Shown here in pieces: positions 32,784-42,469 of a stretch of 56,183 nt of DNA. Source of the stretch: Rhodospirillales bacterium (GTDB lineage Bacteria; Pseudomonadota; Alphaproteobacteria; Rhodospirillales; JAPHRK01). The notes under the pieces are model-generated. The model was not told the origin of the DNA. It worked only from the letters and a program-made list of their open reading frames with translations, and did no database searches. A program made the translations under genes and the position numbers. Within the stretch, counting starts at the first letter, position 1, and every line of letters begins with the position of its first letter. The DNA is taken from positions 1 through 56,183 of the forward strand of contig JAPHRK010000058.1 of NCBI GenBank assembly GCA_026196105.1. Direction: 5' to 3'.

Positions 32784-33974
32784 GTGGCAGGACGTCCTAA
32801 ACCGTTAGAAGGAATCACCGTTCTTGATCTGACCAGATTGTTGCCTGGAGGGTTATGTACCCAACATCTCGCAGATATGGGTGCAGAAGTAATCAAAGTT
32901 GAAGATACGGGGGCCGGAGATTATGCCCGTACCCTTGGGGCGCTCAAAACCGAGATGTCCCCCTTTTATCATTCCACCAACCGCAATAAAAAATCAGTCA
33001 CTCTCGACCTCAGTAAGGAAGAGGGCGTAAAGCTTTTCCTCAAAATGGCTGAGTCTGTCGATATCGTAATTGAAGGGTTTCGACCAGGCGTGGTTGATCG
33101 CCTTGGAGTTGGATTTGAAGCTGTTAAAGCCGTTAATAAAGGTATCGTTTATTGCTCTCTCTCTGGTTATGGGCAAACAGGCCCTTGGCGTTTGAAAGCC
33201 GGGCATGACCTTAACTATCTCTCAATTTCAGGTATTGCCGACCAAGTAGGTAACCGAGGAGAAGCGCCACCTTTAAATAATTTCCAGGTTGCTGATCTAG
33301 CGGGGGGAACCTTGAGTGCTGCTATGGGAATTCTGGCAGCAGTGATTGATAAACTTCGTACAGGTGAAGGTCGTTATGTAGATATTTCCATGACCGATTG
33401 CGCTTTCGCTCATACCATTGCGCCGATGGCAGCGCTCAGCACGTTTGGCAAAACTCCAGAGCGGGGAGCTGATATGCTGACGGGTGGTTTGCCTTGTTAC
33501 AGTATATATGAAACCAAAGATGGGCGTTATATGGGCGTTGGGTCTTTGGAGAAAAAATTCTGGGAAATGACCTGTGAGGCGATTGGCCGCCCTGATTTGA
33601 AACCTAAACATTTTGTCGCTGGGCAAGAAGCTATTGATGTAAAGGCTGAGGTCGCTGAAGTTTTCAAAAGCAAGACTCAAGATGAGTGGGTTGAAGCGTT
33701 TAAAGACTGTGATAGCTGCGTCACCCCTATCTTGAATTTGGAAGAGGCCATGTATCAAGAACAACTGGTTGCTCGAGATATGATTATTACCGTTGAAGAC
33801 CCTGCCGATGGCCCTCTTCGCCAAACGGCCTTCCCGGTTAAATTCAGTGACGATGATACTGTCTTAAAAAATCCAGCACCACGCCAAGGTGAGCAAACCG
33901 ATGAGATCCTCTCTGGCTTGGGCTTAAGCGATGCAGACATCGCGGCCCTACGTGAGAGTAAAGTTATTCTGTAG
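32784..33974 (+). CDS. CaiB/BaiF-family protein, alpha-methylacyl-CoA racemase-like
   Basis: A 396-residue family III CoA-transferase-fold protein. The start is GTG 32784 (VAGRPKPLEG), because GGGAGAT lies at the right distance; the upstream ATG at 32769 overlaps that site. LDLTRLLPGG, CTQHLADMGAEVIKVEDTG, AGHDLNYLSISG and FQVADLAGGTL match alpha-methylacyl-CoA racemases, in which the His of GHDLNYL and an Asp in the later ADLAGG block act as bases. A racemase epimerises 2-methyl-branched acyl-CoA so that it can enter beta-oxidation. CoA transfer is the alternative activity. It is the first gene of the operon. Confidence 0.85.
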   Translation: MAGRPKPLEGITVLDLTRLLPGGLCTQHLADMGAEVIKVEDTGAGDYARTLGALKTEMSPFYHSTNRNKKSVTLDLSKEEGVKLFLKMAESVDIVIEGFRPGVVDRLGVGFEAVKAVNKGIVYCSLSGYGQTGPWRLKAGHDLNYLSISGIADQVGNRGEAPPLNNFQVADLAGGTLSAAMGILAAVIDKLRTGEGRYVDISMTDCAFAHTIAPMAALSTFGKTPERGADMLTGGLPCYSIYETKDGRYMGVGSLEKKFWEMTCEAIGRPDLKPKHFVAGQEAIDVKAEVAEVFKSKTQDEWVEAFKDCDSCVTPILNLEEAMYQEQLVARDMIITVEDPADGPLRQTAFPVKFSDDDTVLKNPAPRQGEQTDEILSGLGLSDADIAALRESKVIL

Positions 33975-33985
33975 GAGAAACAGTC

Positions 33986-35122
33986 ATGTTAAGCCGTAAG
34001 GTATATGAAGAAGATCATGAAATGTTCCGTGATACGGTACGCCGATTTGTTGAAGATGAAATCAAGCCTTATCATGAGCAATGGGAAAAAGACGGACAGA
34101 TTTCACATGAAGCTTGGCGCAAAGCGGGTGAAACAGGCCTTCTCTGTGCTCCGATGCCAGAAGAATATGGCGGCTCTGGAGTGGATTTTCGTTTTTCAGC
34201 TATCGTGATCGAAGAGCTTATGAAAGCGGGGGCTTCTGGCCCTGGTTTCTCGCTGCATTCTGATATCGTTGCGCCTTATATTCTGCATTACGGTAGTGAA
34301 GAACAAAAGAAGAAGTGGTTGCCTAAAATGGCGACAGGGGAAGTTATTACCGCCATCGCTATGACTGACCCTTCCGCGGGCTCAGACCTCCAAGGGATTA
34401 AAACCCGCGCGGTTCTGGATGGAGACGAATATGTAATCAATGGGTCCAAGACTTTTATTACTAATGGCCAAATGTCTGGTCTTTATATTGTTGTCTGTAA
34501 AACAGACCCCAGTAAAGGTGCTGCTGGAACCAGTTTGATCTTGGTAGAAGAAGATCGCCCTGGATTTAGCAAAGGCCGCAACTTAGATAAACTGGGCATG
34601 AAAGCTCAGGATACCTCAGAACTTTTCTTTGACGATGTCCGGGTGCCAAAAGAGAATTTGCTCGGCGAAGAGAATAAAGGTTTTGCTTATCTGATGCAGG
34701 AATTGCCTCAGGAAAGGCTGACCATTGCTATTATGGCGATTACCAGCGCCAAAGCTGTCTTTGAGCAAACCGTTGAATATACCAAAGATCGGCAGGCTTT
34801 TGGTAAGCCAATTCTCGCTCAGCAAAATACCCGCTTCAAACTTGCTGAAGTCAAAACAGAAATTGAAGTGGGTCAGGCCTATGTTGACCGCTGCTTAGAG
34901 GCCCATGTTGCGGGTGAATTTACCGTCGAAGATGCGGCTGCAGCAAAGCTTTGGACATCAGAAATGCAGGGCCGGGTTATAGATCAGTGTTTGCAACTCT
35001 TTGGCGGATACGGCTATATGTGGGAATACCCCGTAGCACGTGCCTACGCCGATGCTAGAGTACAGCGCATCTATGGCGGCACCTCTGAAATTATGAAAGA
35101 AATTATTGGCCGTGGCCTTTAG
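33986..35122 (+). CDS. Acyl-CoA dehydrogenase
   Basis: A 378-residue FAD-dependent dehydrogenase catalysing the first oxidation of beta-oxidation. FLAVIN-site blocks are [15 protein letters not shown] and [18 protein letters not shown]. The catalytic Glu is in [10 protein letters not shown] near the C-terminus, the position used by short/medium-chain and long-chain acyl-CoA dehydrogenases, unlike the IVD-type protein at 17.5 kb. It begins 11 nt after the racemase-like gene. Chain-length preference is not readable by eye. Confidence 0.93.
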   Translation: MLSRKVYEEDHEMFRDTVRRFVEDEIKPYHEQWEKDGQISHEAWRKAGETGLLCAPMPEEYGGSGVDFRFSAIVIEELMKAGASGPGFSLHSDIVAPYILHYGSEEQKKKWLPKMATGEVITAIAMTDPSAGSDLQGIKTRAVLDGDEYVINGSKTFITNGQMSGLYIVVCKTDPSKGAAGTSLILVEEDRPGFSKGRNLDKLGMKAQDTSELFFDDVRVPKENLLGEENKGFAYLMQELPQERLTIAIMAITSAKAVFEQTVEYTKDRQAFGKPILAQQNTRFKLAEVKTEIEVGQAYVDRCLEAHVAGEFTVEDAAAAKLWTSEMQGRVIDQCLQLFGGYGYMWEYPVARAYADARVQRIYGGTSEIMKEIIGRGL

Positions 35123-35151
35123 GCTTAGGCAGAGTACAGGAGATAGTTACA

Positions 35152-36357
35152 ATGACTGATGCATATATTTTCGATGCTGTTCGTACGCCGCGCGGCAAAG
35201 GCCGCAAAGACGGGAGCCTCCATGAGGTTACCCCAACGACTCTAGCCGCTCATGTCTTAGAACGTTTGCGTGATCGGAATGACTTAGATACCTCCCTCAT
35301 TGATGATGTGGTTCTGGGTTGTGTCGAGCCAGTCGCTGAACAAGGCGCGGTTATTTCTCGTACTGCTGTTTTGATGGCTGATTATGATGAGAAAGTCGCT
35401 GGAACAGTGGTGAGCCGTTTCTGTGCATCAGGTCTTGAAGCGGTTAATACCGCAGCGGCAAAAGTTAAAGCGGGTGAAGCCCAAATGACAATTGGTGGCG
35501 GTGTTGAATGTATGTCACGTGTCCCCATGGGTTCCGGTGGAGGTGCTTACTGGAGTGATCCTAAGGTTATGGACCAGCTGTACTTTGTGCCTCAAGGAAT
35601 TAGTGCTGATCTTATTGCGACCAAAAATGGCTATACCCGTGACGATGTTGATGCCTATGCTGTTGAATCGCAAAAACGGGCGGCGAATGCATGGGAAAAT
35701 GGTTATTTTAAAAACTCAATCGAGCCTGTGAAAGATCAGTTTGGTCAAGTCATCCTTGAGCGGGATGAGCACATGCGTCCCGATGCTTCTATGCAGTCCA
35801 TGGGGGCTCTCAACCCTGCCTTTGAAGGAATGGGTGGTTTGGGTTTTGATAGTGTTGCGATCCAACGATATCCAGAAATTGAGAAAATTAATCACGTTCA
35901 CACAGCTGCAAACTCATCCGGAATTGTTGATGGTGCAGCCGGTGTCTTGATTGGTACGAAAGAAGCTGGTGAAGCCATGGGCCTTAATCCTCGGGCACGG
36001 ATAAAAGGACAAGCTTCTATTGGCTCTGAGCCAACCATCATGCTGACAGGACCGGCCCCATCAGCGCGAAAAGTTCTTAAAAACGCCAAGATGGAATCCA
36101 AAGATATTGACCTGTTTGAACTCAACGAAGCTTTTGCTTCAGTGGTTCTGCTCTACATGCAGGAAATGAATGTTACCCACGATAAGATCAACGTTAATGG
36201 CGGTGCTATCGCTATGGGCCACCCCTTAGGGGCAACAGGCGCCATGATCCTTGGCACAGTTTTAGATGAGTTGGAACGGGCTGATAAAGAAACCGCTCTG
36301 ATCAATCTCTGTGTCGGCGGCGGCATGGGTACAGCAACCATTATTGAACGCGTTTAA
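35152..36357 (+). CDS. Acetyl-CoA C-acyltransferase (thiolase, FadA-like)
   Basis: A 401-residue thiolase that cleaves 3-ketoacyl-CoA to acetyl-CoA (or propionyl-CoA if the chain is methyl-branched). The nucleophilic Cys is in [12 protein letters not shown], the His in [15 protein letters not shown] and the second Cys in [27 protein letters not shown] is the usual start. It precedes the FadB/FadJ-like gene as in the trifunctional beta-oxidation system. Confidence 0.94.
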   Translation: MTDAYIFDAVRTPRGKGRKDGSLHEVTPTTLAAHVLERLRDRNDLDTSLIDDVVLGCVEPVAEQGAVISRTAVLMADYDEKVAGTVVSRFCASGLEAVNTAAAKVKAGEAQMTIGGGVECMSRVPMGSGGGAYWSDPKVMDQLYFVPQGISADLIATKNGYTRDDVDAYAVESQKRAANAWENGYFKNSIEPVKDQFGQVILERDEHMRPDASMQSMGALNPAFEGMGGLGFDSVAIQRYPEIEKINHVHTAANSSGIVDGAAGVLIGTKEAGEAMGLNPRARIKGQASIGSEPTIMLTGPAPSARKVLKNAKMESKDIDLFELNEAFASVVLLYMQEMNVTHDKINVNGGAIAMGHPLGATGAMILGTVLDELERADKETALINLCVGGGMGTATIIERV

Positions 36358-36376
36358 GGAAGAAGGAATAAATCAA

Positions 36377-38512
36377 ATGGGTAATATTTTTACTTGGACC
36401 GTAGATAACGATGGTATTGCTAACCTTGTGTGGGATGATCCTGATCGTCCGGTTAATGTCATTAACACTGATTCTACCAACGCTTTGATCGAAGCCGTAA
36501 ATACATTAGCGGCTGATGATGCCGTAAAAGGAATTGTTTTTAGCTCTCCTAAGCGTGATTTCGTTGCCGGAGCTGATTTGCAAGCCTTCCTTAAGATGGG
36601 TGAAGATGCAGTTTCCATCATGGCTTTTGCTGGCGAATTCCACGGCGCATTAAGAACTCTTGAAACCTGTGGCAAACCTGTTGCTGCAGCTATGACCGGG
36701 AGCGCCCTTGGTGGTGGTATTGAAACTGCCTTGGCTTGCCACTACCGGGTTGTTGCCGATAACCCCAAAATTCGTATCGGTTTCCCAGAAGCAAAGCTTG
36801 GCCTCCTTCCTGGCGGTGGTGGAACACAACGTTTCCCCCGTATGGTCGGTATTCAAAAAGCCTTGCCATTTTTGCTTGAAGCCAAAATTGTTGATGTTCA
36901 TGGCGCTTTAAAAGCTGGTTTTGTTGAAGAAATCGCTCCAGCGGATACAGTTTTTGAACAAGCTCGTAAATGGTGCTTAGAAAACCCAGGTCGTCAGCAG
37001 CCATGGGACGATAAGAAATTCAAACTTCCTGGCGGGGTTGTTCAATCTCCTGGCAATATTCAGGCGTTTAATGTTGGCCAAGCCATGTTGCGGGCCAAGA
37101 CATATGGCAACTTTAAACCTCAGCAAAATATCATGCAGGCGGTTTATGAGGGGTTGCAAGTTCCCATGGATGCAGGTCTCAAAATTGAGCGTCGCTACCT
37201 GACCGAACTGATGGTTTCCAGAGAAACCAAAGCTATGATCCGTACCAACTTCTTTGGGATGCAGGATGCTAATAAACTCAAAGCCCGCCCTAAAGATATC
37301 GAAAAAGCAACTTTCACCAAGGTCGCTATTATTGGTGCTGGCATGATGGGCGCTGGTATTGCCTTCGCAACGGCGAAAGCCGGTGTTGATGTGGTGTTAA
37401 GGGATGTGGATCAAGAAGCTGCGGATAAAGGCAAAGCCTATTCAGAAGGCCTCGTTGCTAAGTTGGTTAAACGCGGCAAGATGAGCGAAGAAAAAGGTCA
37501 GGCCTTGCTCGGTAGAATCAAAGCGTCCAACAATGCTATGGACCTTGCCGAATGTGAGTTGGTCATTGAAGCGGTAACGGAGAATGCTAAAACCAAGGGT
37601 AATATTTACCTGCAATCTGAAGTGATTATGGATCACGATGCTATCTTGGCAACCAACACCTCAACCTTGCCCATTAACCAATTGGCTGAAGCGACCAATA
37701 ATGCTCAGAATTTTATTGGCATGCATTTCTTCTCCCCTGCGGAGACCATGCCTTTGGTTGAGCTAATTGTTGGTCGAGCGACCAGTGATGAGACCCTTGC
37801 TCGTTCCATGGATTTTGTCCAACTTCTGCGCAAAACCCCAATCGTAGTCAACGATAGCCGTGGTTTCTTCACCAGCCGAGTATTCGGAACCTACATAAGA
37901 GAAGGCCTCGCTATGTTGGTTGAAGGGGTTAAACCTGCCCTTATCGAGAATGCCGGTAAAATGGCTGGCATGCCCATTGGACCACTCGCTCTTGCCGATG
38001 AAGTGAGCCTTGAACTTCTCAATGATGTTCAACTGGCGACCTTGAAAGCTTTGGGTGACGATATGGTTATTCATCCTGGAGATCAGGTTATTGGTCGTAT
38101 GACTGAAATGGAAAAAAGGTTGGGCAAGAAATCTGGCAAAGGGTTCTATGATTACTCCGCCGATGGTGAAAAGCGGATTTGGCCTGGGCTAAAAGGCGTT
38201 TACCCAGTCAAATACGAACAACCTGATGTTGAAGAAGTCAAAAAACGCATGATCTATGCTCAAAGTTTGGAGACGGTACGCTGCATGGACGAAGGTGTGG
38301 TCAGAAACCCTGTTGATGCTGATATTGGTTCTATCCTGGGGTGGGGCTTCGCGCCTTTCACTGGTGGTGTTGTCTCCAACATTGAAGTGGTTGGAGCGGA
38401 AACCTTTGTTGCTGAATGTGATGCTTTGGCTGAGAAATTCGGTGAACGTTTTGAGCCTACCGACTCTCTTCGTGAAAAAGCTGAAAGTGGAGAGAGTTAC
38501 TACGCCGCTTAA
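36377..38512 (+). CDS. Bifunctional enoyl-CoA hydratase / 3-hydroxyacyl-CoA dehydrogenase (FadB/FadJ-like)
   Basis: A 711-residue multifunctional enzyme. The ATG at 36377 (MGNIFTWTVDNDG) is the family start; an open frame extends into the thiolase gene. Residues 1-190 are a crotonase domain with FPEAKLGLLPGGGGTQRFPR, keeping the hydratase Glu. The NAD-binding domain starts near residue 315 (AIIGAGMMGAGIAFATAKAG), and HFFSPAETMPLVELI contains the dehydrogenase His. The C-terminal domain follows (GKKSGKGFYDYS). It hydrates and oxidises the enoyl-CoA made by the dehydrogenase upstream. Confidence 0.95.
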   Translation: MGNIFTWTVDNDGIANLVWDDPDRPVNVINTDSTNALIEAVNTLAADDAVKGIVFSSPKRDFVAGADLQAFLKMGEDAVSIMAFAGEFHGALRTLETCGKPVAAAMTGSALGGGIETALACHYRVVADNPKIRIGFPEAKLGLLPGGGGTQRFPRMVGIQKALPFLLEAKIVDVHGALKAGFVEEIAPADTVFEQARKWCLENPGRQQPWDDKKFKLPGGVVQSPGNIQAFNVGQAMLRAKTYGNFKPQQNIMQAVYEGLQVPMDAGLKIERRYLTELMVSRETKAMIRTNFFGMQDANKLKARPKDIEKATFTKVAIIGAGMMGAGIAFATAKAGVDVVLRDVDQEAADKGKAYSEGLVAKLVKRGKMSEEKGQALLGRIKASNNAMDLAECELVIEAVTENAKTKGNIYLQSEVIMDHDAILATNTSTLPINQLAEATNNAQNFIGMHFFSPAETMPLVELIVGRATSDETLARSMDFVQLLRKTPIVVNDSRGFFTSRVFGTYIREGLAMLVEGVKPALIENAGKMAGMPIGPLALADEVSLELLNDVQLATLKALGDDMVIHPGDQVIGRMTEMEKRLGKKSGKGFYDYSADGEKRIWPGLKGVYPVKYEQPDVEEVKKRMIYAQSLETVRCMDEGVVRNPVDADIGSILGWGFAPFTGGVVSNIEVVGAETFVAECDALAEKFGERFEPTDSLREKAESGESYYAA

Positions 38513-38527
38513 GGGAGTTTATGTGAA

Positions 38528-39280
38528 ATGAAGGTTGTTATCTTTGGGGCCACTGGGCAATGTGGTCAGCGTTTGGTGAAAGCAGCCCTTGCCAAAGACC
38601 ATAAGGTAACAGCCTTCGTTCGTAATCGCGAAAAACTTCTAGGCCAGCTTGATAGCAAAACACCAAAGAACGTGATTATTCTTGAAGGCGACGTCATGGA
38701 TGAAGCCGCAGTAGCGGCTGCCATTGAAGGTCATGACGCTGTTATTAATGCTTCGGGCAATGCCACTGTTAATGGGAAGGTTTTAGAGAACGTTTCCCGA
38801 ATTATGGTTGATCAAACCCAAAAGGTTTTAGGCAAAGGTGGACGTCTCTGGTTGTTTGGGGGTGCCGCTGCTCTAGATGTTCCAGGGACAAGAATTATGG
38901 GTGTCGACCTGCCTATGGTCCCTTCTATTTATCGTACCCATAAAACAAACTTTGAATATCTTTCTAAGAGTGGCCTGGATTGGTCTTTTTTATGCCCAGG
39001 TCCAATGAACACCTCGCCTGATGGCAAGCCTCGAACAGATTTAAGAGTCTCAATAGACGTTTGGCCCTTTAAGCCTTTTGCTATTACCAAATTCCTGCCG
39101 CGAATTTCATTGTCGATTGCTTTTAAGAAACATATCCCTGAAATGATTGTTTCCTACGAAGATGCTGCGGAATTAATCATCAATAACTTATCCAAAAATG
39201 GCCCATGCAGTCGTCACCGAATTGGCCTCGCCCTGCCAAAGGGAATGCGTGGGCAGAAGACATATTTATCGGGCGTGTAG
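38528..39280 (+). CDS. NAD(P)-binding atypical SDR family protein
   Basis: A 250-residue protein with a TGxxGxxG nucleotide-binding loop (VIFGATGQCGQRLVKAALA), as in NmrA-like and flavin-reductase/biliverdin-reductase-type atypical short-chain dehydrogenases. The catalytic YxxxK of classical SDRs is not evident. It follows the FadB-like gene by 15 nt and ends the operon. A role as a redox sensor or reductase for an intermediate is possible but not shown. Confidence 0.82.
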   Translation: MKVVIFGATGQCGQRLVKAALAKDHKVTAFVRNREKLLGQLDSKTPKNVIILEGDVMDEAAVAAAIEGHDAVINASGNATVNGKVLENVSRIMVDQTQKVLGKGGRLWLFGGAAALDVPGTRIMGVDLPMVPSIYRTHKTNFEYLSKSGLDWSFLCPGPMNTSPDGKPRTDLRVSIDVWPFKPFAITKFLPRISLSIAFKKHIPEMIVSYEDAAELIINNLSKNGPCSRHRIGLALPKGMRGQKTYLSGV

Positions 39281-39363
39281 CAATAGAATTTAAATAGATT
39301 TGGTTTAGTTGTTGGTAGTGGGCTAGAAATGCCTAAGCAGATTTAAACAAGGAACAAAAGAAT

Positions 39364-39738
39364 ATGCTCAATATCTCTCCCCGTATTTGGGCAACAATAG
39401 GGGCTCTTAATTGCTTCTTCGCTGTTGCTCTTGCAGCTCTCGCTTCTCATTATCTTGGAGAAATGGAGAAAGTAGGGACGTTCCTTAAAGGGACCCATTA
39501 TGAAATGTCACACGGCCTTGCCTTGTTTGCTGTCGCTTGGGTGAGTAGCAAAAGCTCTTCCCCTTTTGCTGCAATAGCTGGATGGGCTTTTACTCTCGGG
39601 ATTATCTTCTTTTGCGGGGCGCTGTATCTTCTCCCTTTGACGGGTATTAAGCTTATTGGTCTAGCGGCACCTGTTGGTGGAATCCTCTTACTTTCTGGCT
39701 GGTTGTCGCTCGCTCTTGCGTCTTGGAAGATGGAATAA
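39364..39738 (+). CDS. DUF423 family membrane protein
   Basis: A 124-residue protein with four predicted membrane helices. ALNCFFAVALAALASHYL, HYEMSHGLALFAVAW and GALYLLPLTG are characteristic DUF423 (YgdD) blocks. Function is unknown in all bacteria. It is separated by 9 nt from the sulfotransferase-like gene, so they are likely co-transcribed. Confidence 0.9.
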   Translation: MLNISPRIWATIGALNCFFAVALAALASHYLGEMEKVGTFLKGTHYEMSHGLALFAVAWVSSKSSSPFAAIAGWAFTLGIIFFCGALYLLPLTGIKLIGLAAPVGGILLLSGWLSLALASWKME

Positions 39739-39747
39739 AAAGGGCAC

Positions 39748-40812
39748 ATGGCAACGGACTCTCTCAAAGACAAATCGCTGATTTTTCTACAGATGACCCG
39801 AACCGCAGGGTTGGCGATCTGTTCTGCTTTACAGGAAGAATTTGGATTAGAGGTTTTTTTTAAACTCGGGACGACTCTTCCCGGTGAAAAAAACGGTTAT
39901 AAAGAGTTTAAAGAAGCCGCTGCTAGAAATACCTTTTCAGTCTATGCAGGACATTTCTTCTTTGGGGCCCATATGCATGTTCCAAAGCCGTGTGAATATG
40001 TCACCAGCCTTAGAAACCCTGTTGAGCAATTGCTCTCCAGGTATGAGGCTACATGTCGAAATTTAAAAAAGAAAATTGATGTTGTAGAATGGCTTGCTGC
40101 AGATTTTGAATCCCATAATGGCATGGTTAAGCGGTTATGCGGTATTGGTGCTGAACACCATAGTTTGCCCCCTTATGATTTTGTCAATGAACAGCCTGTT
40201 TCACCTGATATGGAGGCAGGAGAAGCTGAGTATGAGCTAGCTTTGCAAAATATTGAAAAGCACTTCTCATGTGTGATGCTTCACGGTTATTTCGAAGAGA
40301 ATATGACAATTCTTCAGCATCACTACGGTACAGGGCCACTTTTTTCTTTGAATCGTCAATTTATTAACCATGCAATGGCCCCAATTAAAAGGGAAAACTA
40401 CCTTCCTGAAATTATTGATCAAATAATTGCTCAGAATGAGTATGATATTCGGCTGTTTGAGAACTTTCGGGATAAGTACATCAAGGAATTGGACGAAAAA
40501 GGTGATGCGTTTAAAGAAGACGTCCGAATTTTAAAATTAATTTCTGCTATTCTGAGCGATGTAAATACTCAGTCTATTGAAACGGATGTAGCGATCAAAC
40601 GATTGATTATGACCCTTAATCAATTAGTGACAAAGGGTTGCCAAAAGGATGCTGTTCGAATTCTTCGCTCTTTCACACCAAAGTTCTATGTCTCAGTTGA
40701 TTTTTGTCGATTTGCCCTACAATTCATTGGTACTCACGGTAGTCCAGCAGAACTTGCGTCAGAAATAAAAATTTTCAAAAATAGATTTCCAGATGAGCCT
40801 CCTGAGGCTTAA
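39748..40812 (+). CDS. Sulfotransferase family-like protein
   Basis: A 354-residue protein. SLIFLQMTRTAGLAICSAL near the N-terminus resembles the PAPS 5'-phosphosulfate loop of sulfotransferase family 2 (consensus HIPKTAGTT), here with QMTRTAG. VYAGHFFFGAHMHV and YVTSLRNPVEQLLSRY match the following His strand and the 3'-phosphate loop RDPVERxxSxY. The last ~100 residues are helical and not part of the fold. The acceptor is unknown; lipid genes downstream make a lipid or surface glycan possible. Its stop lies 11 nt before the chosen glpD start. Confidence 0.72.
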   Translation: MATDSLKDKSLIFLQMTRTAGLAICSALQEEFGLEVFFKLGTTLPGEKNGYKEFKEAAARNTFSVYAGHFFFGAHMHVPKPCEYVTSLRNPVEQLLSRYEATCRNLKKKIDVVEWLAADFESHNGMVKRLCGIGAEHHSLPPYDFVNEQPVSPDMEAGEAEYELALQNIEKHFSCVMLHGYFEENMTILQHHYGTGPLFSLNRQFINHAMAPIKRENYLPEIIDQIIAQNEYDIRLFENFRDKYIKELDEKGDAFKEDVRILKLISAILSDVNTQSIETDVAIKRLIMTLNQLVTKGCQKDAVRILRSFTPKFYVSVDFCRFALQFIGTHGSPAELASEIKIFKNRFPDEPPEA

Positions 40813-40822
40813 ACTCTTCTCC

Positions 40823-42469
40823 ATGAAACGTAATCTATCGGAAACGGCTGAGAAACCTTATGACCTGCTAATTATTGGGGGGGGAATATCCGGAGCTTGT
40901 ATAGCCTGGGATGCGGCCCTTCGTGGTTTGAAGGTTGCTCTGGTTGAAAAAGGTGACTTTGGTGGGGCGACCAGTTCAGCAACCTCAAAGCTGGTTCATG
41001 GAGGACTCCGATATCTGAGGAATTTTGAAATTTCTCTGGTACGGAATGCTTTACGGGAACGCCGGATTTGGATGACCTTAGCTCCTCATCTTGTTTACCC
41101 CTTACCCTTCCTGATGCCCGCTTACGGGCATCTTGCTAAAGGCCTCTTTGCCCTTAAATCGGGGTTGACCATCTATGAAGCTCTATCTTTTGACCGCAAC
41201 TGGTTGCTTGATGGGGATAAAGCTATTCCTCCGTTTGAAACTTTTTCCAAGGAAGAAACCTTGGCTTTAGAGCCGGGGTTGGAGAAAAAAGGCTTAACTG
41301 GGGCGGTTCTATTCCATGATTGCCAAATGTATTCCCCTGAACGTTTGACCCTCGAAGTTATCCTCTCAGCTGTGGAGATGGGAGCAGAGGTTATGAACTA
41401 TGCTGAGGTTACCCGTTTTGTGAAAGAGGGGGAACTGGTTTCAGGAGCCGTTGTCAAAGATGTTCTTACCGGGAAAGAAGAAACCATTCGGGCGGCCCTG
41501 ACGATTAACGCAGCGGGGCCATGGGCCGATTTACTCCTTAATAGCTTAACTGAGAGAAGCCGCTCCAAACTTATTCGCTCCAAGGGTATCCACCTTATCA
41601 CCCGAGCCTTAAGTGGTGAACAAGCTGTTGCGGTGCCCAAAACTGGAGGGCATTTCTTTATCCTTCCTTGGCGGGGTTATTCTATCCTTGGGACCACCGA
41701 TACTATCTATGAAGGTGACCCCGATGATGTTCATGTAACGGAGAAGGATATTGAAGATTTTCTCCATGTTGTTAACGAAGGCTTCCCCGGTGCAGAATTA
41801 ACAAGGGATGATGTGCTCTACGCGTATTGCGGATTACGCCCCTTGGTAGATGATCAAACAGATGTTCAAGCAACATCTTCATATGACGCATCACGCAAGT
41901 CAGAAATATATGACCATGATGAGAAGAGTGGGATTAAAGGACTACTCTCTGTGATTGGAGGTAAGTACACTACATCGCGCTATTTGGCAGAAGAGACCGT
42001 GGATTTAGCCTTAAGGAAGCTTGGAAAAGAAGGTGTGGAATGTCAAACACATGCTATGCCTTTAGTCGGCGGTGAAATTGGCAGGTTCTCGAGTTTTTGT
42101 CGCCGTCAGCAAAAACGTTATGCCGATGTTGACCCTAAAGTCGTGGCAAACCTGTGTCGTAATTATGGTAGCCGAGCTGATGAGGTAATGGACATCGCTA
42201 AACTTCAAAAGAATGGCTTTGTACCTCTCACTGAGGGAGGTGATCTCTTGTCTGAGGTGCTTTTTGCGGTTCGGTTTGAGATGGCACAAACTCTGGATGA
42301 CGTTCTCTTTAGAAGAACAGGAATAGGGACTTTGGGTGACCCCGGGGAAGAGGTGATCACAAAAGTTTCCAAGTTGATGGCAAAGGAATTAGGCTGGTCA
42401 CAAGACCGGCTTAATGCAGAAATCGTTCATGCGATGAGGCGGTTTGAGACAGTGAAGGTAGCGAACTGA
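40823..42469 (+). CDS. glpD: Glycerol-3-phosphate dehydrogenase (FAD-dependent), GlpD-like
   Basis: A 548-residue flavoprotein oxidising glycerol-3-phosphate to dihydroxyacetone phosphate with electrons to quinone. Start 40823 is used (MKRNLSETAEKPYDLLIIGG); an in-frame ATG at 40793 overlaps the previous gene. The FAD loop is LLIIGGGISGACIAWDAALRG; GATSSATSKLVHGGLRYLRN, GHFFILPWRGYSILGTTDT and YCGLRPLVDD are family blocks. No glycerol uptake genes flank it; instead lipid-type enzymes follow, so its product DHAP may feed ether-lipid synthesis. Confidence 0.93.
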   Translation: MKRNLSETAEKPYDLLIIGGGISGACIAWDAALRGLKVALVEKGDFGGATSSATSKLVHGGLRYLRNFEISLVRNALRERRIWMTLAPHLVYPLPFLMPAYGHLAKGLFALKSGLTIYEALSFDRNWLLDGDKAIPPFETFSKEETLALEPGLEKKGLTGAVLFHDCQMYSPERLTLEVILSAVEMGAEVMNYAEVTRFVKEGELVSGAVVKDVLTGKEETIRAALTINAAGPWADLLLNSLTERSRSKLIRSKGIHLITRALSGEQAVAVPKTGGHFFILPWRGYSILGTTDTIYEGDPDDVHVTEKDIEDFLHVVNEGFPGAELTRDDVLYAYCGLRPLVDDQTDVQATSSYDASRKSEIYDHDEKSGIKGLLSVIGGKYTTSRYLAEETVDLALRKLGKEGVECQTHAMPLVGGEIGRFSSFCRRQQKRYADVDPKVVANLCRNYGSRADEVMDIAKLQKNGFVPLTEGGDLLSEVLFAVRFEMAQTLDDVLFRRTGIGTLGDPGEEVITKVSKLMAKELGWSQDRLNAEIVHAMRRFETVKVAN

